From Cellulosimicrobium cellulans (lineage in GTDB: Bacteria; Actinomycetota; Actinomycetes; Actinomycetales; Cellulomonadaceae): a DNA stretch of 64,000 nucleotides. The notes under the pieces were generated by a model that made no database searches, was not told the DNA's origin, and was given only the letters and a program-made list of their open reading frames with translations. The DNA lies in assembly GCF_016907755.1 (NCBI RefSeq), contig NZ_JAFBCN010000001.1:2790001-2854000 (forward strand). Reading direction: 5' to 3'. Positions within the stretch are counted from its first letter, which is position 1. Each line of letters opens with the position of its first letter. Of the stretch, positions 26,767 to 36,504 are shown piece after piece. Position numbers and translations under genes: made by a program.

Positions 26767-29057
26767 CGGGTCTCCTCGTGGCGCAGCAGGGTCCAGTCGG
26801 TCACGACGGGCACGGTCTCCGCGGCCGCCCACGCCGTGAGCTGGTCGGTGAAGTGCGGCGAGCGGGGGTCCCCGCTCGCGCCGAACGGCACGCCCCAGCG
26901 GCTCGCGTCGCGGTCGGCCAGGTCCCACACCCAGCGCGCGACCGACCCGCGCACGCACACGTCGCTGGTCCCGGGCACGCTCGCGGTGCAGCGCACGGTG
27001 TCCGTGTCGCCGCCGAGCGGCAGCGACGGCACGCGCGGCACGGCGACGCCCGGCACGTCGAGCAGCACGTGCAGGCCGAGCACGCGGTGGGTGTCTCCCC
27101 ACGCGGGTGCGGTGCCCGTCCGGCCCGGGTCTGTCCGGCCGTGGTCCTCCGTGTCCCGGAACCCACCGACGACCTCGCTCAGCGCGCCCCACGCCTCGGC
27201 CGCCCCGTCGATCCCCAGCCACGCGGCGCCGAGCAGCGCCGGCAGCGCGTCCGCGACGCGCGCGGCGACCGACAGCCACGGCGCGAGCACCGGGTCGAGC
27301 CCGTGCGGCGCGTGCAGGGGCTCGAACGCCGGGTGCGTCGCGACCCGGTGCGCGAGGGCTGTGCGCCACGCGGCGAAGAGTGCCGCGTCGGCGCTGTCCG
27401 CGTCCATGCGGCGGTCCCACGTGCGCAGGCGACGGGCTGCCCGCACCGACCAGGGGTCGCGCCCCTCCGCGGAGCCGGCGACGGCACCCGAGGTGCCCTC
27501 GCCACCGGCTTCCTCGTCGTCCGTGGGCCCGTCGCCCCTGGTCTGGTCGAGCCAGCGCAGCAGGTCGTCCGCGCCGCCGAGCAGGGTGTCCGCGTGTACC
27601 CGGTTCTGGTCCGCGGCCGTCCCGTCCTCCCCGGCCGCGTCGAGCAGATCGCGGATCCGCCGGGCGCGGTGGGGCGGCGCGTAGGTGCGGCCGAGGTCGA
27701 TCTCGGGGCGCGCAGGGCGTTCGTTCGCGTCGACCGCGACGTCGTCGACGACCACGGCCGCGGGTGGCACGACCCACGGCCGGGCGCGCGCGGCGTCGGA
27801 CCACGCGGGCAGCGGCAGGGCACGCTCGGCACGGTCACGACGAGGCACGCGACCCGCCGTGACGGACAGCACGACGCCGCGGTCCGCCGCGAGGACGCGG
27901 TCCACCGGGTCCACCCACGTCGCGAACGCGTCCGCGACGTCGCGCGCCGAGCGGGCGCGCAGCAGCCGTCGCCACGCGGCGACGCCGAGGTCGGCGTCGA
28001 CCCGTGCGGGCAGCCGGACCGCGAACGTGCGGTCGGGCTCGTCCGGTCCGCCGGTCACGACGACCCCGCGCGCCGTCTCGACCGTCTCCACCCGGTGCTC
28101 CACGGGCCCTCCCGCGGCGCGCACGCGCACCGTGGCGACGAGGACGTCCGCGGGCTCCGGACCGTCCGGGCCCAGCGCCTCCACCCCACCGTCGGCGGTC
28201 CGGCGCAGGCGCTCGGCGACGACGTCGACGTGGTGCGCCATCGCGTTCGTCACGCCCCAGGCCGCGTCACCGGCGTGGCCGAAGTGCGGGAGCCCGGGCA
28301 CGCCCGGGAACGCGAGACCCACGACGTCGTAGTCGTCGCACGCGAGCCGCACCTGCTGGTAGACGCCGGGCAGCTCGAGCAGGCGGTGCGGGTCGCCCGC
28401 GAGGAGCGGCGCCCCGCTGCGGGTGCGCGCGCCCGCGAGCGCCCACGCGTTCGACCCCGAGCCGGGCCCGCCGTCGACGGCGAGCAGGTCGAGGACCTCG
28501 GCGAGCGGCACGTCGGGACGGGACCGCGCGACGGCGGTCCCGAGCGTGCGGGCGACGTGGTCACGCCACAGCACGTGCGGGAAGCCGGAGAAGAGGACGT
28601 GCGCGACGAGGAACACGCCGAGCGGCGCCCAGGCGGGCCACGGCTCGTGCGCCGGGAGGTCGCCGCCACCGGGCCACGCGGGGTCGGCGAGGGCGTGCAG
28701 CTCGGGCACGTCACGCCCCCGGGCCAGGCCCTCGTTGACGCCCGCGGCGTACGCGTCGACCCAGGCGCGGTCGTCGTCCGCGAGCGCCGCGTAGGCGCGG
28801 CGGGCGGTGTCGGCGAGGCGGACGCGGTGGGCGAACCGGTCCCAGGCGAGACCGGGCTCGCCGAGGCGTTCGGCGAGGCGGCCCTCGGCGCGCCACCGGT
28901 CGACCTCGATCTGCCAGCCGCGGTCGAGCGCGGTGACGTATCCCTGACCCCGCGCGAGCGCGAGCTCGTCGGCGGCGCGCACGTGCGGCACGCCCCACGC
29001 GTCGCGGTGCACGGCGAACCCGCCGGGCGGGGCGCCCGGCACCCCCGGGGCGCCCAC
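26763..29057 (-). CDS. Penicillin acylase family Ntn-hydrolase in the siderophore operon
   Basis: A 764-residue member of the penicillin amidase S45 family, amidases that self-cleave to expose an N-terminal nucleophile. The family start (FAVHRDAWGVPHVRA) is at residues 14-28, the autocatalytic site GSGSNAWALAG puts the nucleophile at S202, and HFGHAGDAAWGVTNAMAHHVDV is the conserved post-nucleophile block. No signal peptide is present, so unlike secreted penicillin acylases it should be cytoplasmic. Its GTG start lies one base after the synthetase stop. It may trim or remodel siderophore amides or supply aryl acids; I recall similar genes near some desferrioxamine-type clusters, but the role here is inference. 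Confidence 0.9.
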   Translation of the reverse strand: MGAPGVPGAPPGGFAVHRDAWGVPHVRAADELALARGQGYVTALDRGWQIEVDRWRAEGRLAERLGEPGLAWDRFAHRVRLADTARRAYAALADDDRAWVDAYAAGVNEGLARGRDVPELHALADPAWPGGGDLPAHEPWPAWAPLGVFLVAHVLFSGFPHVLWRDHVARTLGTAVARSRPDVPLAEVLDLLAVDGGPGSGSNAWALAGARTRSGAPLLAGDPHRLLELPGVYQQVRLACDDYDVVGLAFPGVPGLPHFGHAGDAAWGVTNAMAHHVDVVAERLRRTADGGVEALGPDGPEPADVLVATVRVRAAGGPVEHRVETVETARGVVVTGGPDEPDRTFAVRLPARVDADLGVAAWRRLLRARSARDVADAFATWVDPVDRVLAADRGVVLSVTAGRVPRRDRAERALPLPAWSDAARARPWVVPPAAVVVDDVAVDANERPARPEIDLGRTYAPPHRARRIRDLLDAAGEDGTAADQNRVHADTLLGGADDLLRWLDQTRGDGPTDDEEAGGEGTSGAVAGSAEGRDPWSVRAARRLRTWDRRMDADSADAALFAAWRTALAHRVATHPAFEPLHAPHGLDPVLAPWLSVAARVADALPALLGAAWLGIDGAAEAWGALSEVVGGFRDTEDHGRTDPGRTGTAPAWGDTHRVLGLHVLLDVPGVAVPRVPSLPLGGDTDTVRCTASVPGTSDVCVRGSVARWVWDLADRDASRWGVPFGASGDPRSPHFTDQLTAWAAAETVPVVTDWTLLRHEETR

Positions 29058-29058
29058 G

Positions 29059-31554
29059 TCAGACGTCCCGCGCGGCGGGGTTGGCGAGCGTGCCCGCGTA
29101 CAGGAGGGACGCGGACTGGTCGGCGAGGTCGACCATCTGGAGCGTGTTGCGCAGCTGGAGCCGGTTGAGGCACGAGTGCGCGAACCGGGGTGCGCGCAGG
29201 TCGACGCCGCGGCGCAGGTCCGGGTGGTCGGCGCGGTGGGCGTCGAGGCACTCGGCGACCAGGCCCCAGAACCGGTCCTCGGGCAGCACGCCGTCCCCGG
29301 CGAGGATCGCCGCGAGGTGACGCAGGACGCCGTCGAACACGTCGGTGAAGATCGCGAGCGCCTTCTCCTCGTCGTCGACGACGGCCCGCACGCGCTCGAC
29401 CCCGGGCGGGAGCGCGGCGTCCCCGAGGACCGCGATCTCCTCGCCGACGTCCTTCATGACGGCCCGGACGACGACGTGGTCGCGCAGGACGAGGATGAGG
29501 TTCTCCCCGTGCGGCATGAACGCGAGGTCGTGCGCGAGGAGCGCGTGAGCGAGCGGGCGCAGGTAGGCGTCGAGGTAGGACCGGACCCAGTCGGCGGGGT
29601 CGAGCCCGGAGGCGCGCACGCGCGCGGTCGCGTGGGCGGCGCCGTCGGGGTCGCGGTGCAGGAGCGAGGCCATGGTGGCCAGGCGCTCCCCGGGTGCGGT
29701 GCGCGGCACGGGGCTCTCGCGCCACAGCGCGGCGAGCATCTTGCGGTGCGCGGACGGGGTCGTGGTGCGGTGGTAGACGTCGCCGGTGTACCCGATCGAG
29801 GCGAGCTCGCGGAGCACGGTGAAGCCACGCCCGCCGAGCTCCGGGTCGGCGGCGACGAGGTCGGCCACCCAGTCGTTGATCGCCGGGGTGTCGCGCATGT
29901 AGGCGGGCGACAGCCCGCGCAGGAACCCCATGTTCTGGATCGCGAGCGCGACCTTGACGTAGTGGCGGCCGGGCCGGGTGAGGTTGAACAGGGTGCGGAT
30001 CGACTGCTGCGGCTGGTACTCGTCGGCGCCCTGCCCGACCGGCACGAGGTCGCCGCGCGCGACGTCTGCGGCGAACGTGATGGGGACGCGGTGCTCCCAC
30101 TGCCACGGGTGCACGGGCAGGTAGAGGTAGTCGGCCGGGTCGAGGCCGCGCGCGGCGAGCCGGTCCGCGAACGCCGCGCGCTCGTCGTCGGACAGCTCGC
30201 CCGCGTAGTGCGACGCCTCGTCGAGCTCGGCGCCGAGCGCGAGGTGGGTGTGCTCGCGCCGTGCGGCGAGCCACACGAGGCGCACGCGCCCGCCGTTCTC
30301 GGGCGCGTACGCGCGGTACTCCGCGAGGCCGAACCCGATGCGCCCGTTGTTCGCGACGAACCCCGGGTGCCCCTCGGTCATGGCCGCCTCGACCTCCTGG
30401 AAGGAGGCGCCCAGCAGGTCGACGGCGCTCGGGCCGCCGGTGCGCTCGTAGCGCTCGGTCTTGGCGGTCGCGCTCGCGAGCGTCGAGGACACCTCCTCGA
30501 GGTAGGTGGCGAGCAGGTCGTCGGGGATGCGCAGATCGGGCTGCAGCTCGACGACGAGGTCGAGCGCGTCGACGGGCAGGTCGCGCCGCGCGCCCGTCTC
30601 CCCGGGTCCGTCGCCGGGCACGGCGGCCCGCCGGATCGACGCCTCGTCGAGCACCCAGTGCTCCAGCTCGTAGCGACGTGCGACGAAGCGGTACTCGACG
30701 GCGCCGCACGCGACGGGCAGCACGTACTCGCCCGGGCCGTTCGCCTCGACCGGCCCGACCTCGGCGCGCGGCGCGAGCAGGCGCTCGTGCGTGAGCTCGG
30801 CGATCGCCTTGGCGACGAGGTGGCGGTGCGCGCGGTCGGCCAGGTCGGGCCGCAGGTGCGGGGCGAGGTCCACGCCGTCGCCCAGCGGGCTCGCGTCCAG
30901 GTCGGCGCGGGTCGCGACCGCGAGGTGCGCCGTCTTGCCCGGCAGCTCGAGCTCACGCAGCACGCGGAACCCGGCCGCGGCGTTCTTCGCCGCGATCGCC
31001 GCGTTGCGCACGTCGGGCTCGACGACGACACGCCGCGCCCCGCGCCCGGCGGGGTCGAGGCAGAACCGCACGACGGCGCCCATCACCGCGGACGTGAGAC
31101 CGCTGCGCGCGGGTCCGGCGGGCGGCGCGACGAGCAGGTGCATCCCCACGTCGCCGGGCTCCAGCAGCGCGACGGCGGCGGGGACGCCGGCGAGCGTGAC
31201 GCGCGCCGGGTCGTAGGTCTCGACGAGGAACGCGGGCTCGCCGTCGACACGGCCGAGCCACGCGTCCTGGTGCGGGTCGGCGGCCACCTCCTGCAGGTAG
31301 GCGCGCACGCCGTCCGTGTCGAGGTGGCCCAGCTGCCAGAACGCCGAGCGCGGGTGCGCGAGCCAGCCCTGCACGAGCGCCGCGTCACGTGCAGGGTCGA
31401 CGGCGTCGAACGACACGTCCGCGCGGCCCGCACCGAGGCGGACCCGCAGCGCGAAGGCGTGGTCCGGGGTCGCGGTCGGTGCGAACCCGTCCGTCTGCCC
31501 CGCCGACGACGGCGGCGCGGACGACGGCGACGCGGTGACGGTCTGGGCGCTCAT
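29059..31554 (-). CDS. Fused acyltransferase-IucA/IucC siderophore synthetase (DesC-DesD fusion)
   Basis: An 831-residue two-domain protein. Residues about 25-205 form a GNAT domain of the siderophore acyltransferase type (VQGWLAHPRSAFWQLGHLDTDG, GDVGMHLLVAPPAGPARSG, VVVEPDVRNAAIAAKNAAAGF). Residues about 230-825 are an IucA/IucC NRPS-independent synthetase with family motifs GHPGFVANNGRIGFGLAEY, LPVHPWQWEHRV, QSIRTLFNLTRPGRHYVKVALAIQNMGFLRGLS and FMPHGENLILVLRDH. DesC and DesD are separate proteins in Streptomyces, so acylation and ATP-dependent oligomerisation are joined here. ATG 31554 overlaps the hydroxylase stop (ATGA). Confidence 0.93.
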   Translation of the reverse strand: MSAQTVTASPSSAPPSSAGQTDGFAPTATPDHAFALRVRLGAGRADVSFDAVDPARDAALVQGWLAHPRSAFWQLGHLDTDGVRAYLQEVAADPHQDAWLGRVDGEPAFLVETYDPARVTLAGVPAAVALLEPGDVGMHLLVAPPAGPARSGLTSAVMGAVVRFCLDPAGRGARRVVVEPDVRNAAIAAKNAAAGFRVLRELELPGKTAHLAVATRADLDASPLGDGVDLAPHLRPDLADRAHRHLVAKAIAELTHERLLAPRAEVGPVEANGPGEYVLPVACGAVEYRFVARRYELEHWVLDEASIRRAAVPGDGPGETGARRDLPVDALDLVVELQPDLRIPDDLLATYLEEVSSTLASATAKTERYERTGGPSAVDLLGASFQEVEAAMTEGHPGFVANNGRIGFGLAEYRAYAPENGGRVRLVWLAARREHTHLALGAELDEASHYAGELSDDERAAFADRLAARGLDPADYLYLPVHPWQWEHRVPITFAADVARGDLVPVGQGADEYQPQQSIRTLFNLTRPGRHYVKVALAIQNMGFLRGLSPAYMRDTPAINDWVADLVAADPELGGRGFTVLRELASIGYTGDVYHRTTTPSAHRKMLAALWRESPVPRTAPGERLATMASLLHRDPDGAAHATARVRASGLDPADWVRSYLDAYLRPLAHALLAHDLAFMPHGENLILVLRDHVVVRAVMKDVGEEIAVLGDAALPPGVERVRAVVDDEEKALAIFTDVFDGVLRHLAAILAGDGVLPEDRFWGLVAECLDAHRADHPDLRRGVDLRAPRFAHSCLNRLQLRNTLQMVDLADQSASLLYAGTLANPAARDV

Positions 31555-33029
31555 CGGGCTCCCCCTCCCGTACGCTCGCCCGCGGCGACGGGCGCCGTGA
31601 CGGGGGACGTGGTAGAAGACGTGGCCGCGCCGTCGGGCAGGCCGAACGTCTGGAACGCGATGCGCTCCTCGACCGGGTACACCTCGCGCCCCGTGACGGT
31701 GCGCAGCACCACGGCGTTGCGCCACGCGGCGAACCCGAGGTCCGGCGCGGTGATGCCGTGCGTGTGCTCCTCGCCGTTGAGCACGTGCACGCGGCGCGCG
31801 TCGTCGACCGTGTAGTCGCGCGCGACGTCGAACCGCCCGAGCTCGTCGAACCGGAGCAGGTGGCGCACGGGGTCGAGGAACGCGGGCACCGCCGCGGCGT
31901 AGCCCGTCGCGGCGACGAGGGCGCGCGTGCCGCGCTCGACCTCGACGCCGAGCTGCGCGTGGCGCAGGCGCAGCACGTACTCCCCCGCCTCGGGCTCGTA
32001 GCGCGCGGCCACGACCTCGGTGTCCGTGAGCAGGGTCGTCGGCACCGGGCGGTCCAGGCTGAGGCGGTACAGGGCGTCGTAGATCTCGTCCACGAGGTCG
32101 CCGCTGATCCCCTTGTACAGGCCGCGCTGCTCGCGCCCGAGGAGCTGGCGCAGCTCGAGCGGCAGCGCGTGGAAGTGGTCGGTGTACTCCGGCGACGTCA
32201 TCTCCAGCGTGAGCTTCGTGTACTCCATGGGGAAGAAGCGCGGCGAGCGCGTCACCCAGTCCAGCCGGTACCCGGGCCGGTCCGCGTCGCCGTGGACGCC
32301 GTCGAGCAGGTCGCGGTAGACCTCGGCGGCCGACTGGCCGCTGCCCACGACCGTGACCGACCCCGAGGCAGAGAGCGCGGCGCGGTGCGGCAGGTACTGC
32401 GCGCTGTGCACGAGCGGCCCGGCTCCCGGGTGCTCGCCGCGCGCGACCTCGTCCGCGAGCGCCCGCAGCGCGGGCGGCAGCACCGGGGCGGTGCCGACGC
32501 CGAGCACGAGGTGGCGGCCCCGGTGCTCCTCGGTGCCCGTCACGGCGCCGTCCTCGTCGAGGATCTCGGCCCGCACGACGAACGCGTCGGCGGCCGGGTC
32601 GTGCTCGACGGCGACGACACGCCGCGACCAGCGCAGCGAGGACAGGCGGGCCGCGACCCAGCGGCAGTACGCGTCGTACTCGGCGCGCAGCGGGTAGAAG
32701 GACTCGCGGATGTAGAACGGGTAGAGCCGGCCCGTGGCCTTGAGGAACGCGAGGAACGAGTACGGCGACGTGGGGTCCGCCATGGTGACGAGGTCGGCGA
32801 GGAACGGGACCTGGATCGTCGCGCCCTCGATCATCATGCCGGGGTGCCAGCGGAACTCCGGCGCGGCGTCGAGGAAGACGGCGTCCACGTCGTCGAGCGG
32901 CGCGGACAGCGCCGCGAGCCCGAGGTTGAACGGCCCGATCCCCACGCCGACGACGTCGCGCACACGGGCAGGGTCGTGGGTCGGGACGTCGTGGGTCGGG
33001 TGCGGGGTCCCGGCCGCGGTGCCGGTCAT
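31551..33029 (-). CDS. Lysine/ornithine-type N-hydroxylase (DesB-like)
   Basis: A 492-residue FAD/NADPH N-monooxygenase that hydroxylates the terminal amine of a diamine or amino acid, the committed step to hydroxamates. The FAD site is VVGVGIGPFNLGLAAL (about 27-42), substrate segment HPGMMIEGATIQVPFLADLVTMADPTSPYSFLAFL, NADPH site VTVVGSGQSAAEVYRDLL and the C-terminal ATGY motif in LVAATGYAAAVP. With a decarboxylase next door the likely substrate is cadaverine or putrescine. ATGA overlaps on both sides. Confidence 0.94.
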   Translation of the reverse strand: MTGTAAGTPHPTHDVPTHDPARVRDVVGVGIGPFNLGLAALSAPLDDVDAVFLDAAPEFRWHPGMMIEGATIQVPFLADLVTMADPTSPYSFLAFLKATGRLYPFYIRESFYPLRAEYDAYCRWVAARLSSLRWSRRVVAVEHDPAADAFVVRAEILDEDGAVTGTEEHRGRHLVLGVGTAPVLPPALRALADEVARGEHPGAGPLVHSAQYLPHRAALSASGSVTVVGSGQSAAEVYRDLLDGVHGDADRPGYRLDWVTRSPRFFPMEYTKLTLEMTSPEYTDHFHALPLELRQLLGREQRGLYKGISGDLVDEIYDALYRLSLDRPVPTTLLTDTEVVAARYEPEAGEYVLRLRHAQLGVEVERGTRALVAATGYAAAVPAFLDPVRHLLRFDELGRFDVARDYTVDDARRVHVLNGEEHTHGITAPDLGFAAWRNAVVLRTVTGREVYPVEERIAFQTFGLPDGAATSSTTSPVTAPVAAGERTGGGAR

Positions 33030-34591
33030 CGGGCGACCGCCCCGGCCGTCGCGAGCGAGGCCACGAGGTCCGCGGCGTGCTCGTCGTCCTCGTCCCCCAG
33101 CAGCGCGTCGCGTTCGACGAGGGCCTGCGCGGTCGTGCGCACGAGGTCGAGCACGCGGCGCACGTCCGCCAGGGTCACGGTCGGGTTGAGGAGCGTGAGC
33201 TTGAGGCACGGGAGGCCGTCGAGCACGGTCTTGGCGACGACCGCGCGCCCGGACTCGAACAGGACGCGCCGCACGAGCGGCACGAGCCGGTCGGCGTGCT
33301 CCGCGGCCAGCCCCGGCGGCTCGTAGCGGAACAGGACCGTGGACAGGTCGGTGCGGCCGAGGACGCGCAGGTCGGGGTCGTCCGCGAGGTCGGCGTGCAC
33401 CGCCGCGGCGAGGTCGCACACGGCGTCGACCATCGCGCCGACGCCGTCGGGCCCGAGCGCGCGCAGCGTCGCCCAGAGCTTGAGCGCGTCGAAGCGCCGG
33501 GTCGTCTGCAGCGACACGTCGACCTGGTTCGGCTCGGCGTTCTCGCGCGGGTTGAGGTAGTCGGCGTGGTGGGCGACGCGCTCCAGGTCGGTGCGGTCGC
33601 GCACGATCAGCGCGCTCGCGGACACGGGCTGGAAGAACGCCTTGTGGTAGTCGACCGTCACGGAGCGCGACCGTTCGATCCCGTCGAGCAGGTGCCGGCG
33701 CGTCGGGGACACGAGCAGCCCACAGCCGTACGCGGCGTCGACGTGCAGCCACACGTCCGTCGCGTCGCACACGTCCGCGACGTCCGCGAGCGGGTCGACG
33801 CAGCCGCGGTCGGTCGTGCCCGCGGTCGCGACGACCGCCATGACGAGGTCGCCCGCCGCGCGCACCGCGCCGACCGCCGCCGCGAGCGCCGCGGGGTCGA
33901 GGCGGCCGTCGGCGTCGGCCGCGACGTGGACCACGGCGTCGTCGGCCAGTCCGAGCAGCAGGGCCGAGCGGCCCACGCTGAAGTGGCTCGACGCGGCCGC
34001 GAGGACGCGCAGGCGCGGCAGCACGGCCGACCGCCCGGGTCCGCCTGCGCGGGCCGCGCGCTCGACGGCGCGTTCCCGGGCGAGGAAGAGCGCGTGCAGG
34101 TTGGACTGGGTGCCCCCGGAGGTGAGCACCCCGTCGCCCGCGGAGTACCCGACCCGGCGCGCGGTCCACGCGACGACGCGGCGCTCCATGAGGGTCGCCA
34201 CCGTCGACTGGTCGAACGTGTCGACGGACGTGTTGATCGCCGCGAGCATCGCCTCGGCGCCGACGGCGGGCAGCGCGACCGGGCAGTTGAGGTGGGCGGC
34301 GTACGCGGGATCGTGGAACCACACGGCGTGGGCGGCGTAGAGGTCGCCCGTCTCGCGCAGCGCCACCTCGGTGCCGACGCCGGGCGCGTCGAGGTCGACC
34401 GCGTCGACGAGCGCCGCGAGCTGCGCGCGGCTCGCGCCCGACCAGGGCTGCGTCACCGCCGCGACCCGCGCGGCCACGTCGTCGACGACGGCGTGCAGGG
34501 TGCTCGCGTAGTCGCCCGCGGTCGCGCCCGTGAGCAGGGCCGGGGCCGTCGAGGGACCGTGCGCGGGCGCGACGGATCGTGCTGAGAGCAT
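33026..34591 (-). CDS. PLP-dependent amino acid decarboxylase (DesA-like)
   Basis: A 521-residue group II PLP decarboxylase of the DesA/DABA type, giving the diamine (probably cadaverine from lysine) for hydroxamate synthesis. Signatures: YSAGDGVLTSGGTQSNLHALFLARE, SSHFSVGRSALLLGL, HVDAAYGCGLL (PLP-pyridine Asp) and SVTVDYHKAFFQPVSASAL (PLP-lysine). First gene of a five-gene minus-strand operon, with a DtxR/IdeR-like iron box in its upstream region. ATG 34591 preceded by GGAG at eight bases. Confidence 0.93.
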   Translation of the reverse strand: MLSARSVAPAHGPSTAPALLTGATAGDYASTLHAVVDDVAARVAAVTQPWSGASRAQLAALVDAVDLDAPGVGTEVALRETGDLYAAHAVWFHDPAYAAHLNCPVALPAVGAEAMLAAINTSVDTFDQSTVATLMERRVVAWTARRVGYSAGDGVLTSGGTQSNLHALFLARERAVERAARAGGPGRSAVLPRLRVLAAASSHFSVGRSALLLGLADDAVVHVAADADGRLDPAALAAAVGAVRAAGDLVMAVVATAGTTDRGCVDPLADVADVCDATDVWLHVDAAYGCGLLVSPTRRHLLDGIERSRSVTVDYHKAFFQPVSASALIVRDRTDLERVAHHADYLNPRENAEPNQVDVSLQTTRRFDALKLWATLRALGPDGVGAMVDAVCDLAAAVHADLADDPDLRVLGRTDLSTVLFRYEPPGLAAEHADRLVPLVRRVLFESGRAVVAKTVLDGLPCLKLTLLNPTVTLADVRRVLDLVRTTAQALVERDALLGDEDDEHAADLVASLATAGAVAR

Positions 34592-34649
34592 GGCGAGGCT
34601 CCAGGTACGGGGAGAGGACCGTCGCGGATCGCGACGGGGCAATCTGAGG

Positions 34650-34668
34650 TTTGCCTTGCCTAACCTAG
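34650..34668 (-). promoter_or_regulatory. DtxR/IdeR-type iron box upstream of the siderophore operon
   Basis: On the minus strand CTAGGTTAGGCAAGGCAAA; the left half matches the iron-box half site TTAGGTTAGGC almost perfectly and the right half is degenerate (about 13 of 19 against TTAGGTTAGGCTAACCTAA). It lies about 60 bases before the decarboxylase ATG, which fits iron repression. Confidence 0.7.
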
Positions 34669-34776
34669 CGCAGTCGAACGCGCCGTCAAGAGTGACCTGC
34701 GCCACGCCGCCGTGGACGCGGGACCCGCGCAGCGGGAGGATGGCACTCGCCCGTCCGTGGCTCCCGAGGAGACCGT

Positions 34777-36453
34777 GTGGAACCGACCGTCGCGACGACC
34801 CGCCCCGCCATCGTCACCGTGGACGACGACCCCGGGGTCTCGCGCGCGGTCGCGCGCGACCTGCGCCGCCGGTACGGCGACCGGTACCGCATCGTGCGCG
34901 CCGAGTCGGGCGCCGAGACGCTCGACGCGCTGCGCGAGCTCGCGCTGCGGGGCGAGGACGTCGCCGTCGTGCTCGCCGACCACCGCATGCCCGGCATGAC
35001 GGGCGTCGAGCTGCTCGAGCAGGCGATGGACCTCTTCCCCGCCGCCCGGCGCGTCCTGCTCACCGCCTACGCGGACACCGAGGCCGCGATCGAGGCGATC
35101 AACGTCGTCGACCTCGACTACTACCTGCTCAAGCCGTGGGACCCGCCCGAGGAGAAGCTCTACCCGGTCGTGGACGCCCAGCTCGAGGCGTGGTCCGCCA
35201 CCGACCGGCGCCGGCCCGCCGAGACGGTCGTCGTCGGGCACCGGTGGTCGGCGCGCTCGTCCCAGGTCCGCGAGTTCCTCGCGCGCAATCGCGTGCCCTA
35301 CCGCTGGTACCCGTCGGAGTCCGCCGAGGGCGCACGGCTGCTCACCGCGGCGCAGACCGACGGCGAGGCCCTCCCCCTCGTGGTCACGCCCGAGGGCGAG
35401 GCGCTCGTCGCGCCCGACGACGCCACGCTCGCCGAGCGGGTCGGGCTCGCCACGCGGCCCACGGCCGACTTCTACGACCTCGTCGTCGTGGGCGGCGGCC
35501 CCGCCGGGCTGAGCGCCGCCCTGTACGGGGCGTCGGAGGGGCTGCGCACGGTGCTCGTCGAGCGCACCGCGACCGGCGGCCAGGCCGGGCAGAGCTCGCG
35601 CATCGACAACTACCTCGGTTTCCCCGACGGGATCTCGGGCGCGCAGCTCGCCGAGCGCGCGCGGCGACAGGCGGTGCGGTTCGGGGCGGAGATCGTCACG
35701 ACGCGCGACGCGATCGAGCTCGACGTCGACGGGCCCGCGCGCAGCGTCCGCTTCCCCGACGGGACGTCGATCGACGCCCACACGGTCATCCTCGCCTCGG
35801 GCGTGTCCTACCGGCTGCTCGACGGACCGGGGCTCGAGGACCTCGTCGGGCGCGGCGTGTTCTACGGGTCGGCGCTCACCGAGGCCACGGCGTGCCACGA
35901 CCAGGAGGTGTACGTCGTCGGCGGCGCCAACTCCGCGGGACAGGCGGCGCTCTACCTGGCCCGCGAGGCCAAGCGGGTCACCCTCGTGGTCCGGGGCGAC
36001 TCGCTCGCCCGGTCCATGTCCTCCTACCTCGTCGAGCAGGTCGAGGCGCACCCGCGCGTGCGAGTCCTGACCCGCACGGAGGTCGTCTCGGCGTCGGGCG
36101 AGGACCACCTGGAGCACCTCGAGCTGCACGACGTCGACACCGGCGAGACCTCGCGCGTCGAGTGCGGCTGGGCGTTCGTGTTCATCGGCGCCGCGCCCCG
36201 CACGGACTGGCTCGACGGCGTCGTCGCGCGCGACCCGCGCGGGTACGTGGTCGCCGGTCCCGACCTGCTGCGCGACGGCGTCCCGCCCGCCGGGTGGACG
36301 CTCGACCGCCCGCCCTACCACCTCGAGACCTCCGTGCCGGGCGTCTTCGCCGCGGGCGACGTGCGCGCGGAGTCCGCCAAGCGCGTCGCGTCCGCCGTGG
36401 GCGAGGGCGCCATGGCCGTCATGCTCGTGCACCGCTACCTCGAACAGCTCTGA
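34777..36453 (+). CDS. Response-regulator receiver fused to thioredoxin-reductase-like flavoprotein
   Basis: A 558-residue fusion. Residues 10-125 are a CheY-like receiver with acidic pocket VDDDPG, phosphoacceptor D68 (VVLADHRMPGM), T96 (LLTAYAD) and K119 (LLKPWD). After a thioredoxin-like linker region (about 140-220) comes an FAD/NAD(P)-binding module similar to TrxB: VVVGGGPAGLSAALYGASEG, TGGQAGQSSRIDNYLGFPDGISG, VVGGANSAGQAALYLA and VFAAGDVR. The CxxC redox pair of TrxB is reduced to one Cys (EATACHDQE), so it is not a normal thioredoxin reductase. The next gene encodes a kinase that could phosphorylate it. GTG 34777 is preceded by GAGGAGA. Confidence 0.9.
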   Translation: MEPTVATTRPAIVTVDDDPGVSRAVARDLRRRYGDRYRIVRAESGAETLDALRELALRGEDVAVVLADHRMPGMTGVELLEQAMDLFPAARRVLLTAYADTEAAIEAINVVDLDYYLLKPWDPPEEKLYPVVDAQLEAWSATDRRRPAETVVVGHRWSARSSQVREFLARNRVPYRWYPSESAEGARLLTAAQTDGEALPLVVTPEGEALVAPDDATLAERVGLATRPTADFYDLVVVGGGPAGLSAALYGASEGLRTVLVERTATGGQAGQSSRIDNYLGFPDGISGAQLAERARRQAVRFGAEIVTTRDAIELDVDGPARSVRFPDGTSIDAHTVILASGVSYRLLDGPGLEDLVGRGVFYGSALTEATACHDQEVYVVGGANSAGQAALYLAREAKRVTLVVRGDSLARSMSSYLVEQVEAHPRVRVLTRTEVVSASGEDHLEHLELHDVDTGETSRVECGWAFVFIGAAPRTDWLDGVVARDPRGYVVAGPDLLRDGVPPAGWTLDRPPYHLETSVPGVFAAGDVRAESAKRVASAVGEGAMAVMLVHRYLEQL

Positions 36454-36504
36454 CCGTCCCGTCCCGCGCGACACAGCCCCGACCCGAACCCCGGAGGCGA
36501 CACC

